Below the pieces are notes generated by a model, which saw nothing but the letters and a program-made list of their open reading frames with translations, had not been told where the DNA came from and made no database searches. A program made the position numbers and the translations under genes. Shown here piece by piece: positions 17,201 to 25,319 of a stretch of 34,477 nt of DNA; position 1 is the stretch's first letter, and every line of letters begins with the position of its first letter. Source of the stretch: Paracoccus onchidii (GTDB lineage: Bacteria > Pseudomonadota > Alphaproteobacteria > Rhodobacterales > Rhodobacteraceae); NCBI RefSeq assembly GCF_028294535.1, contig NZ_JAQBIE010000033.1, positions 1-34,477 on the forward strand. Direction: 5' to 3'.

Positions 17201-17344
17201 ATCGGGCATTTCGCGAACCTCGACACCCATCAATGCCGCCAGCCCGGCAATCACGATCAACAGGTTCAACACGATCGCAAGGATTGGGCGGGCGACGAAC
17301 AGGCCGGCGCTGCCGGCGCGGGCCAGGGCATCATTTGCCATCAT
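14252..17344 (-). CDS. RND-family efflux pump, inner-membrane permease (HAE1/AcrB-like)
   Basis: A 1030-residue permease, full length for the AcrB/MexB class. Proton-relay residues are visible: a double aspartate in TM4 (GMVVDDAIVVVENI) and a lysine in the TM10 region (GIMAKNGILIVEFANQ). The N-terminus, with two large periplasmic loops, is typical. Such pumps export drugs, bile-salt-like detergents or metabolites in a tripartite complex with an adaptor and a TolC-type channel. The start codon overlaps the end of the adaptor gene (17331-17344), showing translational coupling. No outer-membrane channel gene is in the window. The substrate is unknown. Confidence 0.94.
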   Translation of the reverse strand: MMANDALARAGSAGLFVARPILAIVLNLLIVIAGLAALMGVEVREMPDVDQPVISVRATYDGAAPETVDTEITSVLEDALTALDGVQTISSSSSYETSRITIELASNVDIDTAANEAREIISQQERDLPDDIDSPTVSKSDSDSDPIIRIALSGDATLEELSRIAEDEIADKLTTIEGVSEVEVAGEQESEFLVRVNMSALNARGLTISDLETALSNLRNDAPLGQIESANQAITMRTTSAEVTAEGIANLRVGQTARVRDIAFVQLSAKERTVFSRVNGESAIGLNVMRQSEGNTLTISREVRARIDEISQTLPDGVSVAITSDDGVYIEKSITEVASSIALAVLIVIAVIFVFLRAWRATIIPALAIPVSLVGTIAAIWLVGFSVNTITLLALVLATGMVVDDAIVVVENIVRHRRMGLGRRAAAIRATREVFFAVISTTATLAAVFIPISFLPGQAGGIFSEFGFVLAFSVMLSSFVALTLVPMLGASFDPGHGADPDGGRQGLLARAYLAFMDRALKMPALVIGAALAFAVVSAGMFTSLSSSLTPTEDRGFFFVVLRGPAGASSEYTDSQIQKVEDIARGYQNGGGVNIVQSISGFGGSASGFVIVRLSDWDERDISQQEILTDLNRKLQSVPGVTGIARSGNSLGIRGAGRGLQLAITGSDYDALSQEAEKLVAAMNERRDIFSNPQIDYDTTQPLVEVQIDVAMAEELGVEPTDVSALINVLSSGSNPVEVFIDGEETDVTVEPGGPPLNDPGDLERAFVQSNSGANVPLSAVAEFRQSASASELSREDGDRAVPVTANLAAGVDLGTAARIAQELGAQILPAGTGIVLLGEAATLQDGQSGTIAVFAVAFLVVLLVLSAQFESLASATVIMLTVPFGLGAAIMAIMLSGGSLNYYSQIGLVMLIGIMAKNGILIVEFANQLREEGRDIDSAIRDAVALRLRPVMMTMVSTVLGGLPLILSSGAGAEARQAVGWVVVGGLGFATVFTLILTPVFYRLIAPYGAVPGHAAAAARKELDRLPDPA

Positions 17345-18506
17345 TCACCCTTGCGATTGCCATTTCCTGACCGGCCAGCCCGGCATTTTGGTCATTTGCG
17401 GGGCGCGACATGCGCCGCGCATCGTCAGGCGTCATTACCGTGCCACCTTCCTGAACCTTTTGCGTGCCTTCCACGACGATCTCGGTTCCGTCAGCAAGAT
17501 CGGCGTCCAGCCAGACGGTATCCCCGTCACGATGCAGGATCTCGACGGGGACGCGTGTGGCCGATCCGTCGCGTACCGCCCAGACGCTTGCGCCCTGACG
17601 GCCCCAGCTTACCGCAAGCGAAGGCACGCTTGGGGCCGGAGCGCTGGGGCGGGTGGCGATAATGGTGACGACCGAGCCGGGCAAGACGGGAATAGCCTGG
17701 CTGTCGATACGGGCCTCGACGTCGATCTGACGGGTTTCGGGATCTATTTCGGTGTCGATCCCCGTCACTTCGGCTGAATAGACCGTGCCGGGGCGTGTTG
17801 GCAGCAACACGTCGAGAACCAGCCCCGCATCAAGAAAATCCAGCGCCCGATCCGGCAGGCTGAAATCCACGCGGAGATCGTCGAGATTGGTGATTGTCAC
17901 GATTTCCGTGCCCACCCCCAGATAGGCGCCGACTTCTATATCGGACAGACCCAGCCGTCCGGCAATCGGCGCTGTGATGCTGCGTTGTTCCAGCTCGTAT
18001 TCGGCGGTCTCGACATTGGCGCGGGCGATTTCGACCGCTGTGCGCGCCTCGGATATCTGCACCGATGATACAGCAGAGCTGCCTTGCGATGCCAGGGTTT
18101 CAAGACGGCTCAGCGCGTCCTCTGCCTCGGTCAGTTCCGCCCGTGCGGTCCGAAGGGACAGCGTTGCGGCCCGGTCCTCCAGCCTGATCAGGGTATCGCC
18201 CTGTGTGACCTCGGTATTGGGACTGAGATCGGATGACAGCACTTTGCCTGCGACTTCGTTCTGCACCAGAACACGGCTGTTGGCGCGCACGGTGCCGATG
18301 GCCTGAAACACATCCTGATAGGGTGTGACGGCGACCTGCTGGGTTTCCACGATCGACGGACGACCGCCGGACCCGCCGCCGCCGGGGCGCCCTTCGGCCA
18401 TCTGCTGTGCCCCGGATTCCGAATCGGGCTGATAGACGAATGTTGCGTAATAGGTCCCGGCGACAAGTGATGTCGCGAGCAATATCTGAGAAACATGTTT
18501 CAACAT
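17331..18506 (-). CDS. RND efflux periplasmic adaptor (membrane fusion protein)
   Basis: A 391-residue adaptor with an N-terminal membrane anchor or signal (ILLATSLVAGTYYATF), then a glycine-rich linker. The lipoyl/barrel-sandwich domain is split around a coiled-coil hairpin (RTARAELTEAEDALSRLETL and the return helix), and a beta-barrel (RSITAPIAGRLGLSDIEVG, then DPETRQIDVEARID) follows. This is the HlyD/AcrA-like architecture. It bridges the inner-membrane pump encoded directly downstream and an outer-membrane channel. AAGGACG precedes the ATG at 18506; the longer ORF to 18590 lacks support. It overlaps the permease gene by 14 bases. Confidence 0.93.
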   Translation of the reverse strand: MLKHVSQILLATSLVAGTYYATFVYQPDSESGAQQMAEGRPGGGGSGGRPSIVETQQVAVTPYQDVFQAIGTVRANSRVLVQNEVAGKVLSSDLSPNTEVTQGDTLIRLEDRAATLSLRTARAELTEAEDALSRLETLASQGSSAVSSVQISEARTAVEIARANVETAEYELEQRSITAPIAGRLGLSDIEVGAYLGVGTEIVTITNLDDLRVDFSLPDRALDFLDAGLVLDVLLPTRPGTVYSAEVTGIDTEIDPETRQIDVEARIDSQAIPVLPGSVVTIIATRPSAPAPSVPSLAVSWGRQGASVWAVRDGSATRVPVEILHRDGDTVWLDADLADGTEIVVEGTQKVQEGGTVMTPDDARRMSRPANDQNAGLAGQEMAIARVNDGK

Positions 18507-18593
18507 CGAATGTCGTCCTTGCGCGCGGGCTGGGGGCCAGGAAAATGCTGCGCCGCGCCACCGTGTGCGGCGCGACACGATTGCCTGCACTTG

Positions 18594-18989
18594 TCAGGCT
18601 GATTTGGCGCGTGCGGCATCCATGCCCCAGGCGCCACCACCGACCACGGCAATGTACAGGAAGACAAAACAGTAAAGGATCGCCGAGTCGCCACCGTTCA
18701 GGGTCGGGAACAGGTTCTGGGGGGCATGAAACATCCAGTAGGCGACCGCCATCATGCCTGACAGGACAAAGGCGACCGGGCGCGTGAACAGGCCGATCAG
18801 CAACAGGATGCCCCCGAACAGTTCAAGTATGCCGCCAATCCCCATCAGCGACATCAACGGAGGCTGGTGTTCGGAAGCGGGAAACCCGAACAGTTTTTGC
18901 GAACCATGCAGCAGGAATATCAACGCGGATACGGCGCGCAGAACGCTTAGCATCCGTGGTCCCCAGATTTCGGAAATGGAATCGGTCAT
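18594..18989 (-). CDS. DoxX-family membrane protein
   Basis: A 131-residue protein with four hydrophobic segments and the DoxX pattern: RAVSALIFLLHGSQKLFGFP in the first helix, GGILELFGGILLLIGLFTRPVAF, and a C-terminal ALLYCFVFLYIAV-like helix. DoxX proteins are small inner-membrane proteins linked in some bacteria to redox and thiol stress; a catalytic role is not established. AGGGA precedes the ATG. The adaptor gene starts 87 bases downstream on the same strand, so DoxX may be the first gene of the pump operon. Confidence 0.88.
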   Translation of the reverse strand: MTDSISEIWGPRMLSVLRAVSALIFLLHGSQKLFGFPASEHQPPLMSLMGIGGILELFGGILLLIGLFTRPVAFVLSGMMAVAYWMFHAPQNLFPTLNGGDSAILYCFVFLYIAVVGGGAWGMDAARAKSA

Positions 18990-19346
18990 TGGTATGTCCC
19001 TTCGATCAGTTTGTTTCGGTCCGTGCCGGTGCTGGGCCGGGAATCATCGCGCGACGACGCATTTCGGTTGTTCCCCGACCGTGATTTGGATGTCTTGGAC
19101 ATGGCCAATTCCGGCAGCAGAGCGTTTCGACGATCCCTATGACGGAAACAATCCCAACCAATCCCAAACGGATGCGGGTTCGCGCGCTGTTTTGCACACG
19201 TTTGCGCGAGTGGGTCCTAATTCGGAGAGCAGGCCTGCTGGCGGCCTGTGTGACGCGGGGCGATCGTCGGTTGCGTCATGTGTTTCGTGCGTCATGATCG
19301 CTGGTTTGACCGAGCGCGGATGCAACGGCATCGCGTCGATGTTTCT
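18990..19346. other. Non-coding gap between LysR and DoxX genes
   Basis: No convincing gene is present; the small ORFs have atypical residues and no ribosome-binding site. It holds a palindrome ATGTC-TTG-GACAT (19090-19102) and two 10-base direct repeats of CAATCCCAA[C/A] (19149-19168), one helical turn apart. Both lie upstream of the minus-strand DoxX gene and could be regulatory sites; it presumably also holds the DoxX promoter. Confidence 0.5.
19090..19102. promoter_or_regulatory. Palindrome upstream of the DoxX gene
   Basis: ATGTC-TTG-GACAT is a perfect 5-bp inverted repeat with a 3-base centre, about 100 bases upstream of the DoxX start. Its size would suit a dimeric regulator, for instance the LysR protein next door, but nothing proves binding. 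Confidence 0.3.
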
Positions 19347-20231
19347 TCAGGATAGCTCGTCTTCGGTCAGGAACTTCAACAGGCGGCGTGTCAGTTGTTT
19401 CTGGGGACCGATTTCCGGCCAGACGGCATAGATGCCCAGTTCGGGCAGCGTCCAATCCGGCAGAACCACCGCCAGTTCGCCTGACAGCAACTCGCTTGAG
19501 ACCTCGTTATAGGGTAGGTGTTGCACCCCCAACCCGGCAATCACGGCGGATTTGGCGGCGCCGATGGTATCAACCTCCAGACGGGTATTCTCGGTCGAGA
19601 TGGTCTTGCTCTTGCCCTGGTTCCACAGCGTCAGCGTATCTGGCAGCATGGCGATGGACACGAATTCGCAGTTCTGAAGGTCTTCGATGCTGCGGATCGG
19701 CGGACAAGAGGCCAGATAGGCAGGCGAGGCCACAAGTGCACGCCGGAAGGTCCCGATCTTTCGGCTTTTCAGGCTGCTGTCCGAAAGGGTGCCCAGCCGG
19801 ATTGCCAGATCGAAACCGCCCTTGACCAGATCGTCACGTTTGTCGCTGTTATGCAACGTAATGGCGACCATTGGGTGGCGCCGTGAAAATTCCCACAAAC
19901 GTTGGCGAAGCCGTGTTTTTTCGCCAAAGGCGGGCATGCTGATCTTCAGCGAGCCGACCGGCTCTTCGCTGCCTGCGCCCAGGAAATCCAGGGCTTCTTC
20001 GCCGGCGGCCACCATGCGGCGCGCGGGGCCGAGTGCGGCCTGACCCTCGGGTGTCAGCGACATCGAGCGGGTCGATCGAAAGAACAGGGTCACACCCATC
20101 TTCGCCTCGAGGCGGGACAAGTGGTGACTGACAACCGAGGTCGACAGTTTCAGCCTGCGGCCCGCTTCACTAAAACTGCCCGCTTCGACGATGGCGACAA
20201 AGACGGCAAGACCACGATAATCATCGATCAT
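19347..20231 (-). CDS. LysR-family transcriptional regulator
   Basis: A 294-residue LysR regulator of normal length. The N-terminal winged helix (FVAIVEAGSFSEAGRRLKLS, then STSVVSHHLSRLEAKMGVTL and FFRSTRSMSLTPEG) is textbook for the family. The rest is the periplasmic-binding-protein-like effector domain, of the CrgA/AaeR-like type (SLKISMPAFGEKTRL, then DLAIRLGTLSDSSL). It is on the same strand as the DoxX and pump genes, not divergent from a target as usual, so its regulon is unclear. It may act on the 357-base gap downstream. The start at 20231 has only a weak ribosome-binding site. Confidence 0.92.
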   Translation of the reverse strand: MIDDYRGLAVFVAIVEAGSFSEAGRRLKLSTSVVSHHLSRLEAKMGVTLFFRSTRSMSLTPEGQAALGPARRMVAAGEEALDFLGAGSEEPVGSLKISMPAFGEKTRLRQRLWEFSRRHPMVAITLHNSDKRDDLVKGGFDLAIRLGTLSDSSLKSRKIGTFRRALVASPAYLASCPPIRSIEDLQNCEFVSIAMLPDTLTLWNQGKSKTISTENTRLEVDTIGAAKSAVIAGLGVQHLPYNEVSSELLSGELAVVLPDWTLPELGIYAVWPEIGPQKQLTRRLLKFLTEDELS

Positions 20232-20315
20232 GTTCGTCGATCTCTGGATGCTGTTTCGATCTGTCTGGTGTAGCGAACAGTCCCCGCAAGGTCGAGGCCA
20301 TGCGCCGTGGGTCGT

Positions 20316-21389
20316 TCAGAACAGACGCCGCTTGATCCGGTTGATGACCGAATGTTGGTAAAGCTGGCGGATATATTTGCGTCGGGTGGTTTCGCACCCT
20401 CCGGTCCTGTCCGGCCCGGCCGCAAGAAAAGCTTCGATCTTCTGGCGAATGAGCGCGACATCCCCCGCATGAACGCAATAGTGGGTAAGATACCAGAACA
20501 GGAATTTGTTGCGCCATTCGATATGCGGCGCATTGGGCGAGGCAATCGCGTCCTGCAGTTCCGCGCGGCTCTTGACCTGTTGGGTTGCGGGGCCGAAATC
20601 AGAGGCGGCGTGGCTTATGACCGGCTTGCCCTGAATCAGGGCCTCGAAGAGAACGCCGGAATTTGCACCGACGACCAGATCAGCGCCGGCGATCAATGAC
20701 AGGACCGACCCGTCCGAGATGCGGACGCCCGGTTGTTGGGCAATCTCGGATAGCAGGCGCGAGGTGGTCCGCCCCTGACAGCGTGGATGTCGCTTGATAA
20801 CAAGCTCTTTGCCGCGTTGTCTGGCCGCCGCGACGGTCGTTTCCAACGCATCCCGTGTCCGCAGCCATGCGCCCTGGGCCACCGTGTCGTTTCCGACCTG
20901 CAACGGCACAAAGATATACCCTTGTCCGGTGGCTTTTTCGTGGTCTGGTTGGGTATATTTCGACAGGTTCGAGGTCATCAGCCGTTGCGCAAGCTGCTGC
21001 ACGAAGATGCCGGCTTTGGTGCTGTCCATCGAAGATATCTGGTCGCGATAATCCTCGGGATGCAGGGCCAGATGCGAAAAGCATGCATAGCCCATGCGAT
21101 CCATGCTGTAATAAGGCGGAATATAGGATTCCTTGCAGCGCAGGACATGCCCGTCACCGCCGCCATAAGAGTGAAAGCTGATCGTGGCGTCGCCCAGTCC
21201 TTTGGGACGAGGTGCCGTTTCGGCACCGCGGGGCAGGCGGACAGGATCGATCAGGGTGCCGATTTCAGCCAGCGCCGACAGGATAGACCCGTAAAACAGG
21301 CGATGCCGGTCGCCATCCACCGGATCCGCGAACCATGCCGAAGGAACTTCCAGCGTCACCTGCGGACGCCGCCGGTCACGCCCGTCCAT
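20316..21389 (-). CDS. Capsule polysaccharide biosynthesis protein (KpsC/KpsS-like)
   Basis: A 357-residue protein of the Capsule_synth type (KpsC/KpsS/LipA/LipB family, GT-B-like fold). Supporting segments are GQGYIFVPLQVGNDTV (start of the C-terminal nucleotide-sugar domain), IKRHPRCQ, and VLSLIAGADLVVGANSGVLF followed by EALIQGKPVISHAASDF, the family's conserved Ser/Glu patch. KpsC and KpsS enzymes build the poly-Kdo linker that joins capsules to lipid; other members transfer other sugars. It starts 30 bases after the fusion gene's stop, with GGGA before the ATG, so it is the last gene of this polysaccharide operon. The sugar is unknown. Confidence 0.82.
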   Translation of the reverse strand: MDGRDRRRPQVTLEVPSAWFADPVDGDRHRLFYGSILSALAEIGTLIDPVRLPRGAETAPRPKGLGDATISFHSYGGGDGHVLRCKESYIPPYYSMDRMGYACFSHLALHPEDYRDQISSMDSTKAGIFVQQLAQRLMTSNLSKYTQPDHEKATGQGYIFVPLQVGNDTVAQGAWLRTRDALETTVAAARQRGKELVIKRHPRCQGRTTSRLLSEIAQQPGVRISDGSVLSLIAGADLVVGANSGVLFEALIQGKPVISHAASDFGPATQQVKSRAELQDAIASPNAPHIEWRNKFLFWYLTHYCVHAGDVALIRQKIEAFLAAGPDRTGGCETTRRKYIRQLYQHSVINRIKRRLF

Positions 21390-21419
21390 TGTTGTCCCGC
21401 GTTGCTGTGCCGACCCAGA

Positions 21420-24400
21420 CTAGCACTTTTCGCCCATCGGAAACAGGATCCGCCCCATCATGCGGGCAACCGGGTTGCGCAGGTCACGAACGAAGATGAC
21501 CGGGTTCTTGGTCAACCGCTCGACGGCATCTTCTCCGCCACGTTGGCGGACCAGTGGTTTCAGCAACGGAACCCAGATACGCAAAGCCTGACGAGGACCC
21601 ATCGTGCTGCCCTTGGAATAGGCAAGCCAGCGCAGTTTGGGGTGGCGCCCGGCCCAGTTGTTGCGGGCGAATTCGGCGGGATCGGCCAGCAATTCCTGTG
21701 CTAGGTCCGGGCGGCCACGATGGCGGTAAACCGTCGCGAGAAGCGGCACCGAAGACCACAGGCGCCAGCCAAAGACCCCATAATTCTCCAGCGGGCGCAC
21801 CGAACGTTCCGCCTTGAACCGACGGCGCACGCCTTCATAGGCCTGATCCACGATCTCAAGTTCCTCCAGGTGAAGCGGGCATTGCAAAGGCGGCGCGGCG
21901 CGGGCTGGAAACAGCTCGGCGTCTGTCAGGTTGAAATACTCACGGGCGATCCGCTCGTTTCCCGTGGCTGCGGTCTGCATGATCCGGTCGGCGATTTCAT
22001 CGGTCAGCAGCCATGGTGATGGCATTGGCAGGTCATTCGCGCGCCGCCATTGCGTCAACCTGGCCCCGGCCCGTTCGATAAAGTCCAGATAGGCTGGCTT
22101 GCTGGGGAAGGGGTGCTTGTTGTATTGCCGGATCAGCTCGACATGGGTTGTCGACAGCCGGGCATCGTTGGTCTTTTCCTTCGAAGGCGCGGGCAGGTTA
22201 CGGATCTGCGGCAACCCGGTCGTTTCCGAAAAATCGTCAATAATGTCCCAGGGAATATCGCGCTGGCGCAGGTAGCGGCGGATATGAAGCGATGATTTCG
22301 GCAGATATTGTTCCCAGCTGCGCACCATCCGATCATAGTCGAGGCAAGAGGTAGCCTGTTTTTCCTCAAGCCATTTCGGAAAGCTGAGCGAGGTAGAGCT
22401 GATCGCCCCTCCGGCAACGAACTCGGCATATTGCGAATTGGCCCATTCATCCTGACGGCGCAGATAGACCACCATCTCGACGTCGAAATCCTTGAAATAC
22501 TGCGCCAGCTCTGCCGATTTCGGATTCAGGAAAAACGCTTCGGAGGACAGGATGACGGTGTGAACCTTGTTACCCAGTATTGCCAGGCTGCTTGTCACAT
22601 GCTGATGTAGCGAATGATCGCCATTCAGGGCATAGTTTACGAAATGCGCATGACCTGCTTGTTTGTGAGGGCGCCCCGGCTGCCAGAACAGGCCGACTTC
22701 GGGATACCAGATGCCGTTGCGCAGCAATTCGGGGCGATTGTCTTCCAGCAGATGCTGCAGAACGGTGCTGCCGGTCTTGGTGGCACCCATGTGAATGATC
22801 AGCCGCGGTCGCTTGGCGGTAGGTGCGATGTTTTCCTGGCCTGCAGTGACGCGATCGTTGCGCGCATAACCGTTCAACCCCTGCTGCAAGTCGCGCTGGG
22901 TGTCGGTATCGGGCTGACGCAGATATTCCTGATACAGGTCCTTGGCCGCGATCGGTTGCAGCGCCAGCGCCATGCGGATCAGGTCCAGTCGCTTGGCCTT
23001 TGTGGCGCCAAACAGCAACCCATAGGCATTCGCGCGCAGATGCGAGCCTGACAGTTGCGACGGATCAGGAATAAGATCCTGCGGCGACATGCCCGTGCGT
23101 TTCAGGGTGGCGCCAAGCCGGTCGATGAATTCCTTGGCCTTCCCGGACGCGTCAGCGGTTTTCCAGGCGAATCCGAAATAGAGATAGTGCAGGAACTGCG
23201 ACACCTGGAAACGCGCCAGCCACCAATGCGGTGATTGTGGTTCCAGGGCCTTGTTATGTTGCAGCTGTTCGATGACCTGATCGAAGTTTTCCAGCTGATC
23301 GTTCACATCGGCCATGGTCTGGGCGCGCCGCACGGCAGAGTTCTTGCGAATGCGATAGACAACGCCGTTGCTGTCGGAAATCGACACGATCGGATCGGCC
23401 ATGTAAGCCTGCAACAGGAACGCCCGTTCTTCGCGATAGGTGGTCAGGAACCGGATGTCGTGCCGGACAAGGAAATCGCGTCGATACAGCCAGTTCCAGA
23501 AATGCCGCGAATGGGCGATATGGGGGGCGTCTGTGACGCTGCTGCCTCTGACCTCGCGGCGGAAATAGGCTTCGACCTTGTCTTCGCGCAGCTTCTGGAC
23601 GGTGCCGTTTTCGTCCTCGATCTGCTCATGACGCTTGCGATAGCGAACCATGTCGGCCCCATCTTCGCGGGCCATCGACACGACACGGGCAAGATGTTCC
23701 TTTTCGGGCATGTAATCATCGGGGTCGATGAACAGCACAAATTCGCCACGGGCCAGTTCGATACCCTGGTTACGGGCGAATCCTGGGCCGATATTGTCCT
23801 GACGCCTGATCAGATGGAACCGGGCATCGCGATCGCAGAATTCCTGTGCGATCTGGGCCGAGCGGTCCGGGCTGACATCGTCGATCAGGATGACTTCGAA
23901 ATCCTGAAAGGTCTGGCGCTGGATCGAACCTAGACATTCCGCCAGATAGTTCTCGACGCCGTGGACGGGGATGACGATCGACACGGCCGGCGCGTTTGAC
24001 GCCTCGCTCGGAATGGGGCGCACGGGCCGGTTTTCTTCGATGAAGTCCAGAACATCCTCGATCTGGGCGGGCACCTGTCCTTGGGGCAGGTGATAGATCG
24101 TGTACCAGATATAGAAGGCGTGAAACAATTCGGCCAAATCACGTGTGCGGCGGCGATGCGGCACAGTCATGCGGTCATCTGTCAGCCCCCAACCGGCATA
24201 ACAGGGCGCGCCGAAGCAGACGACCTCTTTGCCGGCCAGCAGCGCCTCGAGGCCCATGCCGCTGGTGCCGACGTAAACCTTGTCGACCAGATCGAAGATC
24301 TCGAATGGGTTCACACTGTCGCGCATGATCCGCACGCGACCTTCGGATTTCATATTGTCGAAATAGCCGCGACGCTTGCCCCCCTTGACCCAATTGAGGT

Positions 24401-25166
24401 CTGGATGGGTCTTGACCAGAATTTCCGCATCGGGGTTCTCTGCAATCGCCGCCTTGAGCATGGCGCGAAATTCCTTGGCCGATGCGCGCCCGTAAAATGT
24501 CGAAGCGTCCGAAAAGTTCTGATCCACGACCAGCACACGGCGCGGGTAATCGGGCGATACATCGGGCCGGAAAAAGGGCTGCGAATTGTATTTCGAGATC
24601 TTGGCATCCACGATGCGCCGGATCATCCGTTCGGCCCTGTCACGCTCTGGCGGCGTCAGCTCGAAATCGCCGTTCAGCTTTTCATCCAGTCGGGTTTCGT
24701 AATCCGACATGTAATACTGGGCGCGATCGTCGAAGATATATCCCAGGCAGGCCTGCTTGGGATCGCGCGATGCCAGCGCCTCGGACCAGCTGGTGGTCGA
24801 GGCCAGGAACCCCATTTCGAAAAAGGCGACCTGATCGTCGGGACGCACATGGGGCAGCAACGCCTTGGTGCTTTCATGCGACTTGCTCATATCGTCAAGC
24901 ACCGCACCATACATCAGCACCGGCGCGTCGCCGTCGATCCCGTCTTCGTCCACGGCGATCAGGTTGGGAAACAGCCGGTTCAGGTTGGCCGAGAACGCGG
25001 TTTTCAGGTTGCGCCGCTGAAAGCCGATGCGATGGGGCTCATCGGCACGGGCCAGAAAGGCGTCGCGAAAATCGGTAACCTCGTCGGTCTTGGGTCGGCC
25101 GACCAGGTTCAAGAATTTCTGATGGACCTGCTGGTCCGTCAACTGATCTTTGGTTGTGTTGCTCAT
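21420..25166 (-). CDS. Trifunctional capsule protein: KpsC-like + GT2 glycosyltransferase + sulfotransferase
   Basis: A 1248-residue protein with three enzyme modules in one uninterrupted frame. Residues about 1-380 are a capsule-synthesis GT-B-like domain, with ILVKTHPDLNW and VYVGTSGMGLEALLAGKEVV then CFGAPCYAGWGL (about 297-329), a KpsC hallmark. Residues about 394-600 are a GT2 (GT-A) glycosyltransferase: VSIVIPVHGVENYLAECLGS and the metal/nucleotide-sugar motif FIDPDDYM (about 479-486). Residues about 787-1100 are a PAPS-dependent sulfotransferase, with 5'-phosphosulfate loop GATKTGSTVLQHLL (about 794-807) and the 3'-phosphate site YLRRQDEWANSQYAEF. The ATG at 25166 is used although its ribosome-binding site (AGGG) is close. 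An in-frame ATG at 25310, 9 bases after the upstream stop, would add 48 poorly structured residues and has no ribosome-binding site. Confidence 0.85.
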   Translation of the reverse strand: MSNTTKDQLTDQQVHQKFLNLVGRPKTDEVTDFRDAFLARADEPHRIGFQRRNLKTAFSANLNRLFPNLIAVDEDGIDGDAPVLMYGAVLDDMSKSHESTKALLPHVRPDDQVAFFEMGFLASTTSWSEALASRDPKQACLGYIFDDRAQYYMSDYETRLDEKLNGDFELTPPERDRAERMIRRIVDAKISKYNSQPFFRPDVSPDYPRRVLVVDQNFSDASTFYGRASAKEFRAMLKAAIAENPDAEILVKTHPDLNWVKGGKRRGYFDNMKSEGRVRIMRDSVNPFEIFDLVDKVYVGTSGMGLEALLAGKEVVCFGAPCYAGWGLTDDRMTVPHRRRTRDLAELFHAFYIWYTIYHLPQGQVPAQIEDVLDFIEENRPVRPIPSEASNAPAVSIVIPVHGVENYLAECLGSIQRQTFQDFEVILIDDVSPDRSAQIAQEFCDRDARFHLIRRQDNIGPGFARNQGIELARGEFVLFIDPDDYMPEKEHLARVVSMAREDGADMVRYRKRHEQIEDENGTVQKLREDKVEAYFRREVRGSSVTDAPHIAHSRHFWNWLYRRDFLVRHDIRFLTTYREERAFLLQAYMADPIVSISDSNGVVYRIRKNSAVRRAQTMADVNDQLENFDQVIEQLQHNKALEPQSPHWWLARFQVSQFLHYLYFGFAWKTADASGKAKEFIDRLGATLKRTGMSPQDLIPDPSQLSGSHLRANAYGLLFGATKAKRLDLIRMALALQPIAAKDLYQEYLRQPDTDTQRDLQQGLNGYARNDRVTAGQENIAPTAKRPRLIIHMGATKTGSTVLQHLLEDNRPELLRNGIWYPEVGLFWQPGRPHKQAGHAHFVNYALNGDHSLHQHVTSSLAILGNKVHTVILSSEAFFLNPKSAELAQYFKDFDVEMVVYLRRQDEWANSQYAEFVAGGAISSTSLSFPKWLEEKQATSCLDYDRMVRSWEQYLPKSSLHIRRYLRQRDIPWDIIDDFSETTGLPQIRNLPAPSKEKTNDARLSTTHVELIRQYNKHPFPSKPAYLDFIERAGARLTQWRRANDLPMPSPWLLTDEIADRIMQTAATGNERIAREYFNLTDAELFPARAAPPLQCPLHLEELEIVDQAYEGVRRRFKAERSVRPLENYGVFGWRLWSSVPLLATVYRHRGRPDLAQELLADPAEFARNNWAGRHPKLRWLAYSKGSTMGPRQALRIWVPLLKPLVRQRGGEDAVERLTKNPVIFVRDLRNPVARMMGRILFPMGEKC

Positions 25167-25319
25167 CGCCCTGATCGAATCTCGGTTCTGTTGCGCCGGG
25201 GCCGTGTGGCCGCCTTGTTGTGAATGCCACCCATGATTGCACGCAGGTGGTGTTGTTTTGTTGCTCCTATAGGCGAAAACCGAGACGAAAGGTAGGTTGG
25301 CCCGCGCCATAGGAAAAAA

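Noticed and set aside
19137..19331. 64-codon minus-strand ORF between LysR and DoxX
   Set aside because: No ribosome-binding site, no recognisable motif, and unlike the codon pattern of neighbours.
25167..25310. 48-residue N-terminal extension of the fusion protein from the ATG at 25310
   Set aside because: The bases before this ATG are a T run without a ribosome-binding site, and the extra residues show no domain. It is kept as an alternative only.
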